Assembly: GCF_001279775.1 (NCBI RefSeq)
Contig: NZ_LGDG01000028.1
Coordinates: 62,001 to 126,000, forward strand
Direction: 5' to 3'
Source of the DNA: Streptomyces sp. MMG1533
GTDB lineage: Bacteria > Actinomycetota > Actinomycetes > Streptomycetales > Streptomycetaceae
Length of the DNA stretch: 64,000 bases
Below the pieces are notes generated by a model that did no database searches, was not told where the DNA came from, and worked only from the letters and a program-made list of their open reading frames with translations. Positions within the stretch are counted from its first letter, which is position 1; the number at the start of each line of letters is the position of its first letter. Positions 49,895 through 61,125 of this stretch are shown in pieces. The position numbers and the translations under genes are program-made.

Positions 49895-52690
49895 TTACGG
49901 CAGGGGCTGCTCGGCCCAGATGACCTTGCCCTCGGGCGTGTAGCGGGTGCCCCAGCGTTCGGAGAGCTGGGCGACGAGGAACAGCCCGCGGCCGCCCTCG
50001 TCGGTCATGGCCGCGTACCGCAGATGGGGCGAGGTGCTGCTGCTGTCGAAGACCTCGCAGATCAGGGTGCGGTCGTGCAGCACACGCACGTGGATGGGGT
50101 CGCCGCCGTAGCGGATCGCGTTGGTGACGAGCTCGCTCAGGATCAACTCGGTGGTGAACGTCAGCTCGTCCAGGCCCCATCGGGCGAGCTGACGGCTGAC
50201 CGAGGCGCGTACCTCGCCGACGGCCGCCGGGTCGCCCGGAACCTGCCACTCGGCGATCCGGTCGGCGGTCAGTGCCCGGGTGCGCGCCACGATGAGGGCG
50301 ATGTCGTCGCCGGCGCGGGTCGTGGGCCGGGAGTCGAGGACGATCCGGCAGGTGTCCTCGGGCGACCGGCCCGCCTGTTCCAGCGCCGTACGCAGCAGTT
50401 CCAGGCCCTCGTCGATGTCCCGGTCCCGGTCCTCCACGAGCCCGTCCGTGTAGAGCACGAGGCGGCTGCCCTCGGCCAGTTCGAGGTCGGCCGTCTCGAA
50501 GGGCAGCCCCCCGAGGCCGAGCGGGGGACCGGCCGGCACCTCCGGGAACTCGACGCTGCCGTCCGGGTGGATCAGCGCGGGCGGCGGGTGACCCGCCCGG
50601 GCGATCGTGCAGAGCCGGGAGACCGGGTCGTAGATCGCGTACAGACAGGTCGCCCCGGTGACGGGGGCGTTCGCGCCCTCCGCCGCCTCGTCCTGGTCGA
50701 TGCGCCCGACCAACTCGTCCAGCAGCGAGAGGAGTTCGTCCGGCGGGAGGTCGAGGGCGGAGAAGTTGTGCACCGCCGTACGCAGGCGCCCCATGGTGGC
50801 CGCGGCGTGCAGCCCGTGCCCGACGACGTCACCCACCACGAGCGCGACCCGGGCACCGGACAGCGGCAGTACGTCGAACCAGTCGCCGCCGACACCTTCC
50901 TGCGCGGGCAGATACCGGTAGGCGATCTCCAGGGCGTCCTGCTCGGGCAGGTTGCGGGGCAGCAGACTGCGCTGCAGCGTCACCGCCATGTTGTGCTCGC
51001 GTGTGTAGCGGCGCGCGTTGTCGATGGAGACCGCGGCCCGGGCGACCAGTTCCTCGGCGAGGGCCACCTCGTCCACGTCGAACGGCTCGGGCTTCTCGGA
51101 CCGCCAGAAGCTGACCACCCCCAGCACCAGGCTGCCCGCGCGCAGCGGCACGGCGATCAGTGAGTGGATCCCGTACGCCACCACCTGGGCGGAGCGCTCC
51201 AGGTCCTGCGCCTGCCAGCCCACGGCCTCGCTCAGCCGCGGCTCGACGACGGCCTGTTCCGCGGCCAGGCTGCGCGCCTGCGGTGAGGTCTCGACGAGCC
51301 GGATCCGCTCGCCGACCGGGTACAGCGGGGCGTCCTTGCGGATCCCGTTCACGGCCGTGCGGTGCAGAGCGGTCGTCGCCTCCGGCTGTCCGCCGCTCAG
51401 CACGGCGTCGAACAGGTCCACCGTGACGAAGTCCGCGAACCGGGGCACGGCCAGCTCCGCCAACTCCTCGGCGGTACGGGTCACGTCCAGACTCGTGCCG
51501 ATGGCCACCCCGGCGTCGTACAGCATGTTCAGCCGCTCCCGCGCCGCCTCTGCGCGGCCGGACAGGGCACGCAGTTCCGTGGAGTCGCGCAGGGTGGCCA
51601 CGGTGCCGGGCGGGCCGCCCTGGCTGTCGGTGGTCCGCTGGTTGATGGCCAGCAGCCGGTCCTTGACCAGGTGCACCTCGTCCGTGGCGACCCGTCCGGA
51701 GGCCAGCAGATCGGCCGTGTCGGGGGCGAGACCGAGGTCGAGCACATGCCGTCCCTCGGCGTCGTCGGGCAGGTCGAGCAGCCGGTGCGCCTCGTCGTTG
51801 GCGAGCAGCAGGGTGCCCTCGTCGCCGACGATGAGCACGCCCTCCCGTACGGAGTGCAGCACCGCGTCGTGGTGCTCGTACATCCGTGTCATCTCGTGCG
51901 GACCCAGGCCGTGCGTCTGCCGCAGCAGCCGTCGGCTCACCAGCGCGGTGCCCGCCGTGGCCAGGGCGAGGCCCGCCGCGGCGGCGAGCAGGACCAGCGG
52001 GAGCTGCCGGTTGACGGCGCCGCCCACGCTCTCGGTCGTGATGCCCGCGGACACCAGGCCCACGACCTTGCCGTCGTCCGCCTTGACGGGCACGACGGCC
52101 TGCACCAACGGGCCGATCGTTCCGGTGATCTCCTCGGTCACGGTCCGCCCGGCCAGCGCCGGGGCGATCGTCCCGACGAACTTCTTGCCGATGCGGTCCG
52201 GCTTGGGATGGCTGTAGCGGATGCCGTCGGTGTTCATGACGACGATGAAGTCCACCTTGGTCGCCTTGCGGGCCGCCTCCGCGCGCGGCTGGAGCACCGC
52301 CGACGGGTCGGGGGCGCTCAGCGCCTCGACGGTGCCCGGAGCGTTGGCGAAGGCCTCGGCGACGGCCACCGAACGGTTGCGGGCCTCCCGCGTGCTGTCG
52401 CTGCGTACCTGGAGCACCAGGGCCACCGCCGCGGCCACCACCAGCAGCAGCACGATCACCACTTGCAGGAGGAACACCTGTCCGGCGACGCTGCGCCCGC
52501 CGAGTGCCGACCGTGGTCCCGGGCGGCCCGCACCCCCTTGCCGCTGGGCGAGCGGGCCGCCCGGCTGCCGCCGGGGCCGCCGCGGATGCCCGTCGGGCGT
52601 CGCGAGAGCGCGGTCGGGCCCAGGTGACGGGCGCGGACCGCTGGGGCGACGGGTCAACCGGGCCCCGGATCGACCCAAGAGCCGGACCAT
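49895..52690 (-). CDS. Multi-domain SpoIIE phosphatase: sensor, PAS, GAF, PP2C, HATPase
   Basis: 931 residues. After a disordered N-terminus (1-70) comes a membrane helix (about 71-95), an extracytoplasmic Cache-like sensor (to about 225) and a second helix. Then follow a PAS region (MYEHHDAVLHSVREGVLIVG), a GAF domain (DAGVAIGTSLDVTRTAEELA), SpoIIE phosphatase (GGDWFDVLPLSGARVALVVG, DVVGHGLHAAATMG, LYTDGLVEDRD) and a C-terminal RsbW-like HATPase (ELILSELVTNAIRYGG, EGGRGLFLVAQLSERWG). Phosphatase and kinase-like modules in one chain resemble OsaC-type osmotic-stress regulators. It is expected to control a sigma factor partner-switch. Confidence 0.93.
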   Translation of the reverse strand: MVRLLGRSGARLTRRPSGPRPSPGPDRALATPDGHPRRPRRQPGGPLAQRQGGAGRPGPRSALGGRSVAGQVFLLQVVIVLLLVVAAAVALVLQVRSDSTREARNRSVAVAEAFANAPGTVEALSAPDPSAVLQPRAEAARKATKVDFIVVMNTDGIRYSHPKPDRIGKKFVGTIAPALAGRTVTEEITGTIGPLVQAVVPVKADDGKVVGLVSAGITTESVGGAVNRQLPLVLLAAAAGLALATAGTALVSRRLLRQTHGLGPHEMTRMYEHHDAVLHSVREGVLIVGDEGTLLLANDEAHRLLDLPDDAEGRHVLDLGLAPDTADLLASGRVATDEVHLVKDRLLAINQRTTDSQGGPPGTVATLRDSTELRALSGRAEAARERLNMLYDAGVAIGTSLDVTRTAEELAELAVPRFADFVTVDLFDAVLSGGQPEATTALHRTAVNGIRKDAPLYPVGERIRLVETSPQARSLAAEQAVVEPRLSEAVGWQAQDLERSAQVVAYGIHSLIAVPLRAGSLVLGVVSFWRSEKPEPFDVDEVALAEELVARAAVSIDNARRYTREHNMAVTLQRSLLPRNLPEQDALEIAYRYLPAQEGVGGDWFDVLPLSGARVALVVGDVVGHGLHAAATMGRLRTAVHNFSALDLPPDELLSLLDELVGRIDQDEAAEGANAPVTGATCLYAIYDPVSRLCTIARAGHPPPALIHPDGSVEFPEVPAGPPLGLGGLPFETADLELAEGSRLVLYTDGLVEDRDRDIDEGLELLRTALEQAGRSPEDTCRIVLDSRPTTRAGDDIALIVARTRALTADRIAEWQVPGDPAAVGEVRASVSRQLARWGLDELTFTTELILSELVTNAIRYGGDPIHVRVLHDRTLICEVFDSSSTSPHLRYAAMTDEGGRGLFLVAQLSERWGTRYTPEGKVIWAEQPLP

Positions 52691-52820
52691 GTGCCCATGT
52701 CTACACTGCCGGGCCTCAGGAGGCGAGGGGCGTCACAGGGCGTGACAGCCCGAGCCGGCCGACGTCGGCGGCTGCGGGGGCGCGGGGTCGGCCGGGGCGG
52801 CGCGCGCCCCGGAGTGGGTC

Positions 52821-55355
52821 TCATCGCGCGGGACGGCGCGTGGCGAGCAGGAGGGCGATGTCGTCCGGGCGGTCGACGGCGTGGCGGGCCGTCGTGGTGA
52901 GACGGTCGGCCACGCCTGCCAGCGCGCGTCCGCCCGGCCGGACGGCGGGGGCGCCGGCCTTGGCCAGGGCCACGCGCAGGGCGCTGATGCCGTCGTCGAT
53001 GTCGCCGCCGGGCTTCTCGACCAGCCCGTCGGTGTAGAGGGCGAGGATGGCTCCGAGTTCCATGTGCAGCTCGGTCACCGGGTAGCGGGCCCGCGGGTCC
53101 ACGCCGAGCACCACCCCGCCGGCCAGGTCCAGGACGTGGGTGCGGCCGTCCGGCCGGCGCAGCAGCGGCTGCGGGTGCCCGGCGCGGGCCGCCAGGGCCA
53201 CCCCGGTGGCGGGGTCCAGCCGGATGTAGCAGCAGCTGGCGAACAGCCCGGGGTCGAGGTCGATGAGCAGGTGGTTGGTGCCGCTCATGACCTCGTCGGG
53301 CGGCCGGTCGCCGAGCGCGAACGCCCTTACGGCGCTGCGCAGTTGCCCCATGGTCGCCGCCGCCTGCACCCCGTGCCCCTGCACGTCCCCGATGACCAGG
53401 GCGAGGCCGTCGCCGGACTCCACGACGTCGTACCAGTCACCGCCCACGTCCATGCCCTGCGTGCCGGGCAGATAGCGTCCCGCGGTCTCCACCTGCGGGT
53501 GGGCCGACAGCCGCCGGGGGAGCAGGGCCTGCTGGAGCCCGCGGGCGAGGGCGGCCTCGGTCTCGTAGCGCTGTGCCTTCTCCATGGCGTGGGCGATGAG
53601 CCCGGCGAGCGCGGTGAGCACCGTACGTTCCTCGGTGCTGAAGCTGCGCGGCCGGTCGAAGCCCAGGATGCAGGAGCCGACCGGGCGGCCGGAGGCGATC
53701 AGCGGCAGGAAGGCGCGGGCGCCCTCCTCGGCGTCCAGCTGGATTCCGGGGTAGGCGGCGGCCAGTTGCTGCATCGAGTCGAAGAAGAGCGGCCGGCCGG
53801 TGGTGAGCGTCTCGACGCCGGGCAGCCGTGCGTCGAGCCCCACCCCCTCGAAGGGGGCGAGGAACCCTGTGGGGAAGCCGTTCTCCCAGGCCAGGTGCAG
53901 ATGCCGGTCCTGGAGCAGGTAGATGGCGAGCCGACGGCCGCCGAAGGCGGGCAGCAGCTCCCGCATCACGACGGCGGACACCTGACGGGCGGTGACCGCC
54001 TCCGTCAGCGCGATCGCGAGGACGATGGGGCGGTACACGGGTGCCGCCGTGGCGAAGCCGTTCCCGGCGGCGGGGGCGGCGGGGGCGGCGTCCGCCACCC
54101 GGCTCGCCGGACGGACCGTGCAGGTCAGCCGGTCCGGGCCGGGATGCACGGCGAGCGCGAGCCAGTCGCCCTCGGACGGCTGCGACACGGGCTCGCGGCC
54201 GTTCGCGGCAGGTCGCTCGACGTGGAAGTGCACCGGGTCCGGCGACAGCAGGGCCCCGCGCAGATGGTCCTCGACGTCGGGCCGGCCGAACCACGGCGCG
54301 GCGTCCCACAGGGCCCGGCCGAGCAGCTCGGTCCGCGGCCGGCGCAGCAGCTGCGCGGCGCGCGGATTGGCGTAGACGATCAGCCCCTCCCGGTCGAGGC
54401 AGAACACCCCGTCCGGCAGCAGGTCGGCCGCCGCGTCGGCGGTCGCGCCGAAACCCGGATCCAGGACGATGCCCCGTACCGGACCTGCCTCGGGCGGTAC
54501 GGCGGTCGGGGTGGTCGCGTCGTGCGGATCCCACCCGTTCGCGTCGTGCGGGCTCCACAGGTCCATCAGCCGCAGCTCACCGTCCGCCGCCCGCAGGTAC
54601 AGCGGCAGGGTCGGAGGCCTGCCGACGGCCGTGTCCCGCAGCGCGACCAGAATCCGGTTCGCCTCGGACGGGGCCACGGCGTCCGCGAACGCCTCCAGGG
54701 TTCCGGTGAACTCCGTCGGCACCACGCCCATCAGGGCGTACAGCCCCGCGTCACCGGTCAGGACGCCCGTCTCCGGCGTCCACATGAAACGCCCCATGCG
54801 CGCGAGCGGCGGACGCGCGGCCGGCGGCCGGACGCACAGTGGCTCATGGTCCCAGGCGACCGGGGCCGCCTCCTCTTTGCCGAGTCTCCGCAGGGCCGCG
54901 CCCAAATCCTGCGCCAGCCGCGCGAGCCGGTCACGTTCGGCCACCACCTCGGCGGCGTCCGCGACGGCGGGGCGCAGCACGCTTAGGACGCCGTAGGTGT
55001 CGGAACCGGCCACGACCGGCGCGTAGAGGGAGCCGAACTGGAAAGGCAGACCGGCCGCGAACTGGGGGTAGCGGCGCATCGTCTCCGTGGCGTTCGGCAG
55101 GACCACCTGGACGCCCAGCCGATGGGAGTCCGCGACGGGGAACGGACTGTCCACGTGCAGCTGCCACCAGGGACGGAACAGGGGACAGGGCAGCCCGGCG
55201 AGCACGGCAAGGCGCAGCAGTCCGGGCGTGGAGGAGCGCAGGTAGACCCCTCCCGCGTGGCCGCCGGCTGCGCTGACCGCCTCTGTCGAGGCGTCGATCA
55301 GCAGCGCCGCCAGCCGTCCGGGCTTCGGCTGTGCGTCCTGGGAGTTCCCAGTCAT
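52821..55355 (-). CDS. Cytoplasmic SpoIIE phosphatase with GAF and PAS sensor domains
   Basis: 844 residues with no membrane helix. Order: N-terminal GAF (about 10-150), PAS with a second PAS (LPDGVFCLDREGLIVYANPRAAQLL), GAF (about 440-600, RPLFFDSMQQLAAAYPG), and SpoIIE (from about 640: VGGDWYDVVESGDGLALVIG, DVQGHGVQAAATMGQ, LYTDGLVEKPGG). The HATPase module of the neighbour is absent. The pair at 49895 and 52821 is on one strand 130 bases apart, so they may share input pathways. Targets are unknown. Confidence 0.93.
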   Translation of the reverse strand: MTGNSQDAQPKPGRLAALLIDASTEAVSAAGGHAGGVYLRSSTPGLLRLAVLAGLPCPLFRPWWQLHVDSPFPVADSHRLGVQVVLPNATETMRRYPQFAAGLPFQFGSLYAPVVAGSDTYGVLSVLRPAVADAAEVVAERDRLARLAQDLGAALRRLGKEEAAPVAWDHEPLCVRPPAARPPLARMGRFMWTPETGVLTGDAGLYALMGVVPTEFTGTLEAFADAVAPSEANRILVALRDTAVGRPPTLPLYLRAADGELRLMDLWSPHDANGWDPHDATTPTAVPPEAGPVRGIVLDPGFGATADAAADLLPDGVFCLDREGLIVYANPRAAQLLRRPRTELLGRALWDAAPWFGRPDVEDHLRGALLSPDPVHFHVERPAANGREPVSQPSEGDWLALAVHPGPDRLTCTVRPASRVADAAPAAPAAGNGFATAAPVYRPIVLAIALTEAVTARQVSAVVMRELLPAFGGRRLAIYLLQDRHLHLAWENGFPTGFLAPFEGVGLDARLPGVETLTTGRPLFFDSMQQLAAAYPGIQLDAEEGARAFLPLIASGRPVGSCILGFDRPRSFSTEERTVLTALAGLIAHAMEKAQRYETEAALARGLQQALLPRRLSAHPQVETAGRYLPGTQGMDVGGDWYDVVESGDGLALVIGDVQGHGVQAAATMGQLRSAVRAFALGDRPPDEVMSGTNHLLIDLDPGLFASCCYIRLDPATGVALAARAGHPQPLLRRPDGRTHVLDLAGGVVLGVDPRARYPVTELHMELGAILALYTDGLVEKPGGDIDDGISALRVALAKAGAPAVRPGGRALAGVADRLTTTARHAVDRPDDIALLLATRRPAR

Positions 55356-55484
55356 CGGCCCTACCTCGTCCGTGCGCCGTCAAGCGGGCGACACAGCAAG
55401 AATGCGCCACGACGGGCCCGGACCGCACCTGGGCGGCGGAAGGAACCTCGTGAGGAACGCCGTGCTCCGTGTGATCGAGCCGCG

Positions 55485-56051
55485 TCAGCGGCTGCCGGTC
55501 CAGTTGTGGGCCACGTCCACCACGACCCGGTCGGAAAGCTGCTGCACCCGGAACGGCAGCCGGGCACGGACCCCCAGCCCGATCTGCGTCTCGCCCTCGA
55601 AGCTGCCGGCGAACCGGGTGTCCCTGAAGGTGCGGTAGCCGGTGAGGTCCACACCGGGCAGCGGGCGTGCCACCCGCCCGGCATACGTGGGCTTCCCGGT
55701 CGCGGGGTCGTAGGCGGGTGCGGCCACCCGCACCTCGAGGACGGCTCCGCCGCCGACGGGTACCGGACGGCCCGATGCGTCCTGACGGAGTCGGTCGACG
55801 TAGCGCACCCAGTAGCCGAGGCCGCTGCCGCCGCCGGGGACGTCGATGACCATCCGGTCGTAGCACGCGTGACTGCCGGTCCTGATGTTCTTCACCGGCG
55901 CCGTCGTGCCGGAGGCACGGGACTTGGCCAGGCTGCCCCAGCCGGTGGGGCACGCCGTGGCTGCCGGGGCGGCGTCGGCCGGCATCGTGCTCGCCGTCAA
56001 CGCGGCTCCCATGAGTACCGCCGCGGCCCATGCTGTTCTGCTTCGTCTCAT
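55485..56051 (-). CDS. Secreted AMIN-like domain protein
   Basis: 188 residues from ATG 56051, preceded by GGGGGA. The signal peptide is RRSRTAWAAAVLMGAALTAS with cleavage near ADAA. The mature protein has one Cys pair (ACPTGWGSL, HACYDRMVIDVPG) and the beta-rich pattern RFAGSFEGETQIGLGVRARL then PFRVQQLSDRVVVDVAHNW, typical of the streptomycete AMIN-like secreted family. Probably binds cell-wall polysaccharide. It is divergent from the xylanase gene across a 324-bp region. Confidence 0.8.
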   Translation of the reverse strand: MRRSRTAWAAAVLMGAALTASTMPADAAPAATACPTGWGSLAKSRASGTTAPVKNIRTGSHACYDRMVIDVPGGGSGLGYWVRYVDRLRQDASGRPVPVGGGAVLEVRVAAPAYDPATGKPTYAGRVARPLPGVDLTGYRTFRDTRFAGSFEGETQIGLGVRARLPFRVQQLSDRVVVDVAHNWTGSR

Positions 56052-56168
56052 GATGTCCCCCGAGGCGTTGATGTGACTGATATCTGGTGAGACATCCGGC
56101 TTCGCCGAATGGTTGCGCTGTTGATGGAGGAATCGCTTCCGGATGACGTCCGGATCACGTGCGGATGA

Positions 56169-57704
<1,536 letters not shown>

Positions 57705-57861
57705 CCGCGCCTTCGCCCGGTCCCGACAGAGCCCGGGCCGCCCGGCCGATGTGGTCGAAGCCACGTCACCGAGGAGGCCCGGGCCATGTCGTACGGCAGG
57801 ACGCGCGGGCTACCGTTTCGCGCAGTCCCCTGTCTCACCACACGCATCGGGCGGCCCGGCA

Positions 57862-58389
57862 GTGCAAGCAGATCTCTCCCCGCTCATCGCGGCGACCGCC
57901 CAGTGGCTGACCTGCGCCTACCCGTCGGGCGGCGGCGCGCTGGCCTCCGCCCTGTGCGAGGCGCAGGCACGGCAGGCCGTGACGGTCGCGGCCTGGCTCA
58001 GGTATCCGACGCAGATGGACGCCGCGCTGGTCGGCATGGCCGGGCCCGGCGGCTCGGCCCGGCTCGACTGGATCACCGGCGCCGACGGGACCGGCGCCCA
58101 GGACACGGACGAGCACGCTTGGCGCACCTGGGTCGACGAGGTCGTGGCGAGCTGGGCGGCCTGCCTGCTCACCGACCCGGAACTGGCCGGCCTGGCGGTG
58201 GCCGCGCTCGCCGGGGGCACCCACACGGCCGTTGTGCCGGCCGAATTCCGCCGCCTGCTCGCACCCGACGAGGCGGACCGCCGTGCTGCGACCCTCCTGC
58301 GCCACCCCGACCTGCTGGCCCCCGTGGCCGAACTCCACCACGCCCAGCTCGTGGAACGCCTGCACCCGGGACAGGCCCTGATCGCCTGA
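57862..58389 (+). CDS. Hypothetical protein (175 aa)
   Basis: Read from GTG 57862; the frame is open upstream to 57751 but that part is low-complexity. It is rich in Ala and Trp, all-helical: LSPLIAATAQWLTCAYPSG, TDEHAWRTWVDEVVASWAACLLTDPELAGL, LRHPDLLAPVAELHHAQLVERLHPG. No family is recognised. It converges on the hemerythrin gene. Confidence 0.65.
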   Translation: MQADLSPLIAATAQWLTCAYPSGGGALASALCEAQARQAVTVAAWLRYPTQMDAALVGMAGPGGSARLDWITGADGTGAQDTDEHAWRTWVDEVVASWAACLLTDPELAGLAVAALAGGTHTAVVPAEFRRLLAPDEADRRAATLLRHPDLLAPVAELHHAQLVERLHPGQALIA

Positions 58390-58413
58390 GGCCGCCGACG
58401 GGTCGGCAACGGG

Positions 58414-58977
58414 TCAGCCGTGCTTGCCGCGGCCCGTCAGCGCGTCCCGCAACCGGTCGATCAGTCCGGCACCCGGAGCCAGCAGCTTGTTGGCCGGAGG
58501 CGTGTCCGGGGCGGACGGGTGCGGCCGCGTCGGCGCCATCTTCTTGGCCGTACGGACCTTGTCGCCCAGCTCGTCGAGCATCTCCGCCGGGCACGCCACC
58601 CGCAGCTGCGGGAACAGGGTCTCCTCCTCGTCGGCGATGTGGGAGCGGATCTCGCTCATCAGCATCCCGATCAGCCGGTCGAACTCGGGGTCGTCCGCCT
58701 CGTGGCCCTCCAGATCCTTCATGATCCGCTCGGCCTTCGAGTGGTCCTCGAGCTCCCGGTCCGCCATGGCGTTCCCGTTCACCAGGTGCTTGCGCACCGC
58801 CGGGTAGAGGTACTCCTCCTCGGCCACCGAGTGCCGGACCAGCTCCATCGTGGCCTGCTCGGCGTACACCTTGCGGTTCTTGTCACCGGACGGCAGCGCC
58901 TCGACGCGGCCGAACATGTCCTCGACCTCCCGGTGATCGGTCACCAGTTCGTCGATGACGTCTCCTCCGTGTCCCAT
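58414..58977 (-). CDS. Hemerythrin HHE domain protein
   Basis: 187 residues from ATG 58977 (ATG 58986 is the other option). Iron-ligand histidines and acids occur in the expected order: ELVTDHREVEDMF, LVRHSVAEEEYLYPAV, ELEDHSKAERIMKDLEG, and IRSHIADEEETLFPQL. The C-terminal 50 residues are basic and proline-rich. Members bind di-iron and oxygen or react with redox signals. It is divergent from the M20 gene. Confidence 0.9.
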   Translation of the reverse strand: MGHGGDVIDELVTDHREVEDMFGRVEALPSGDKNRKVYAEQATMELVRHSVAEEEYLYPAVRKHLVNGNAMADRELEDHSKAERIMKDLEGHEADDPEFDRLIGMLMSEIRSHIADEEETLFPQLRVACPAEMLDELGDKVRTAKKMAPTRPHPSAPDTPPANKLLAPGAGLIDRLRDALTGRGKHG

Positions 58978-59152
58978 GCTCTCCACCTCCAGCCAGGGGG
59001 TGGCGGATCCGGTCCTGACCCGCCACGGGCCCCGAGTGCCCCCCGGCGGCCGCCCTACGCGCGGTCAAAGCCCGGTCCGGATGGGTGTGGGCGGGGCACA
59101 TCGAAGGAACTCGCACCGGGACACCGGCGTACGACGCCCCTGGGAGGCCGAC

Positions 59153-60337
59153 GTGACCGACGCTCTGGACGAGGTGCTCGCGCGAGTACGCGGGGAAGTG
59201 GCCGCCAGGGCCGAGCGGCTGTGGGACGTCGCACTGACCCTGCACACCGAGCCCGAGTACGCCTTCGAGGAGCATCGGGCGGCGGCACTGCTCTGCGGCG
59301 AACTCGCTTGGGAGGGCTTCACCGTCGAGCGGGGCGTCGCCGGGCTGCCCACCGCCTTCGTCGCACGCTGGGGCGCGCGGCCCAGGCCCGCGGTGGCCCT
59401 GCTCCTGGAGTACGACGCTCTGCCCGGCCTCGGGCACGCCTGCGGCCACAATCTGATCGCCGCCGCCGGACTGGGCGCCGCGCTGGCGGTGCGGGCCGCC
59501 CTGCCCGCGGACGCCGGAAGCGTATGGGCCGTGGGCACGCCGGCCGAGGAGGGCGGTGGCGGCAAGGTCACCGAGGTGGAGGCAGGGCTGTTCGACGACG
59601 TCGATGCCGCGCTGATGTTCCATCCCGGTGTGCACAGCTGGCGGTGGGCGCCGCTGACCGCGCAGGCCCAGTACCGGGTCGCCTTCCACGGGCGTGCCGC
59701 GCACCCGACCGGAAACCCCACCGAGGGCATCGACGCCCTCGCGGCGCTGATCCAGCTGTTCAACACCCTCGCCGTGGTCGGGCGGCGGCTGCCCGAGGGC
59801 TCCCACGTCCAGGGCATCGTCACCGAAGGGGGCCGGGCGACGAACATCGTCCCCGCGTACGCGGAGGGCCAGTTCGGCCTGCGCGCCGCGACGACCGCCG
59901 CCCTGGAGGACCTGGCGGGGGAGCTGCTCACCTGCGCACAGGGCGTGGCCCGGGCGACGGGAACGACGGTCACCGTCGAACGCGCCACACCGCGCTACGA
60001 GCACTTCCGCGACAGCAGGGTGCTGTCCGAGCGGTTCGCCCTTCACCTGGCCGGCACGGGCCTTGGGATCACACCCCCGCAACCGGGCGTGTACCTGGGC
60101 TCCTCCGACATCGGCAACGTCAGCGGACGCGTCCCCGCCATCCATCCCTTCGTCGCGATCATGGATCCCGACGGCTCCGACCACACCCCCGAGTTCGCCG
60201 CCGCGGCGGCGTCCGACCGCGGCCGGGAGGCGATGCTCGCGGCGGCGGAGGCACTGGCCTGCACGGCGGTCGAGGTGCTCCTGCGCACGGACGTGCGGGA
60301 ACGGGCGTGGCAGGACCTCACGGCCGCCGCGCCCTGA
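59153..60337 (+). CDS. M20-family amidohydrolase/peptidase
   Basis: 394 residues from GTG 59153 after GGGAGG. The metal site is visible in LLEYDALPGLGHACGHNLIAA and GTPAEEGGGGKVTE (catalytic Glu), followed by the lid domain YRVAFHGRAAHPTGNPTEGIDAL. It fits the AbgB/aminoacylase-type amidohydrolases, which remove amino or acyl groups from small amides. The cell location is cytoplasmic, as no signal is present. Confidence 0.92.
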   Translation: MTDALDEVLARVRGEVAARAERLWDVALTLHTEPEYAFEEHRAAALLCGELAWEGFTVERGVAGLPTAFVARWGARPRPAVALLLEYDALPGLGHACGHNLIAAAGLGAALAVRAALPADAGSVWAVGTPAEEGGGGKVTEVEAGLFDDVDAALMFHPGVHSWRWAPLTAQAQYRVAFHGRAAHPTGNPTEGIDALAALIQLFNTLAVVGRRLPEGSHVQGIVTEGGRATNIVPAYAEGQFGLRAATTAALEDLAGELLTCAQGVARATGTTVTVERATPRYEHFRDSRVLSERFALHLAGTGLGITPPQPGVYLGSSDIGNVSGRVPAIHPFVAIMDPDGSDHTPEFAAAAASDRGREAMLAAAEALACTAVEVLLRTDVRERAWQDLTAAAP

Positions 60338-60383
60338 GGTCCGGGCCACCGACCAGGCCGTCACCCTGGCCGCCTGTGAGCTC

Positions 60384-60403
60384 CAGGGCTCAGCAGGGCT
60401 CAG
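60384..60403. repeat. Two 10-bp tandem units over the metallophosphoesterase stop codon
   Basis: CAGGGCTCAG is repeated at once. On the minus strand this is CTGAGCCCTG twice; the first TGA is the native stop and the second falls in another frame. Confidence 0.9.
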
Positions 60404-61125
60404 CTTGCGTGGAGCCGGTACACGTTGAACGCCCGCCGGATGACCGGCTGGGCCACGTTGCGCACCCGCACGCCACCGGCCGTCATCCCGTGCTCGGTGC
60501 CCATGTGGGCGTGCCCGTGGACGGAGAGGTCGGCACCGGCCGTGTCGATCGCCTCCGCCAGCAGATAGCTGCCGAGGAACGGGTAGATCTCCGGCGGCTC
60601 ACCGGCGAGGGTGTCGGCGACGGGGGAGAAGTGGGTGAGGGCGATCCGCAGCTCACAGCCACCGTCCTCCAGCTCGTCCAGTGCGATGTGCAGCGCGTCC
60701 GCGCAGCGTCGCGTGTAGCGGACGAACTCCTTCATCAGCGGCTCGCCGAACTCGCCGGCGCTGCGTCCGACGAACCCGCCGCCGAAGCCCTTGGTACCGG
60801 CGACCCCGACGCGCGTGCCCTCGCACTCGACGACCGTGCCCGTACCCTCCAGCACCGTCACGTCCGCCTCCTGGAGGATGGCGGTGACCTTTTCGGGCTG
60901 CTCGTCGTGATGGTCGTGGTTGCCGAGCACCGCCACGACCGGCACCGGCAGCCCCTGTACCTCCCGCGCCACCACCCGGGCCTCCTCCGGCGTGCCGTGC
61001 CGGGTGAGGTCGCCCGCCAGGAGCAGCAGGTCGGCGCAGTCGTGAAGGGTGTCGAAGGCGGGGCGCAGCAGGCCCTGGCTGTCGGCCCCCATGTGGATGT
61101 CCCCCACGGCGGCGACGCGGATCAT
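60400..61125 (-). CDS. Metallophosphoesterase
   Basis: 241 residues from ATG 61125. The five calcineurin-like blocks are all present: GDIHMG (D9, H11), LLAGDLTRHG (D39), GNHDHHDE (N69, H70), THFSPVAD and HGHAHMG. The start overlaps the stop of the BON gene (ATGA), and the BON gene overlaps the nucleotidyltransferase gene in the same way, so three proteins are made from one coupled message. The substrate is unknown, perhaps a cyclic or dinucleotide (inference from the nucleotidyltransferase). Confidence 0.9.
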   Translation of the reverse strand: MIRVAAVGDIHMGADSQGLLRPAFDTLHDCADLLLLAGDLTRHGTPEEARVVAREVQGLPVPVVAVLGNHDHHDEQPEKVTAILQEADVTVLEGTGTVVECEGTRVGVAGTKGFGGGFVGRSAGEFGEPLMKEFVRYTRRCADALHIALDELEDGGCELRIALTHFSPVADTLAGEPPEIYPFLGSYLLAEAIDTAGADLSVHGHAHMGTEHGMTAGGVRVRNVAQPVIRRAFNVYRLHAS

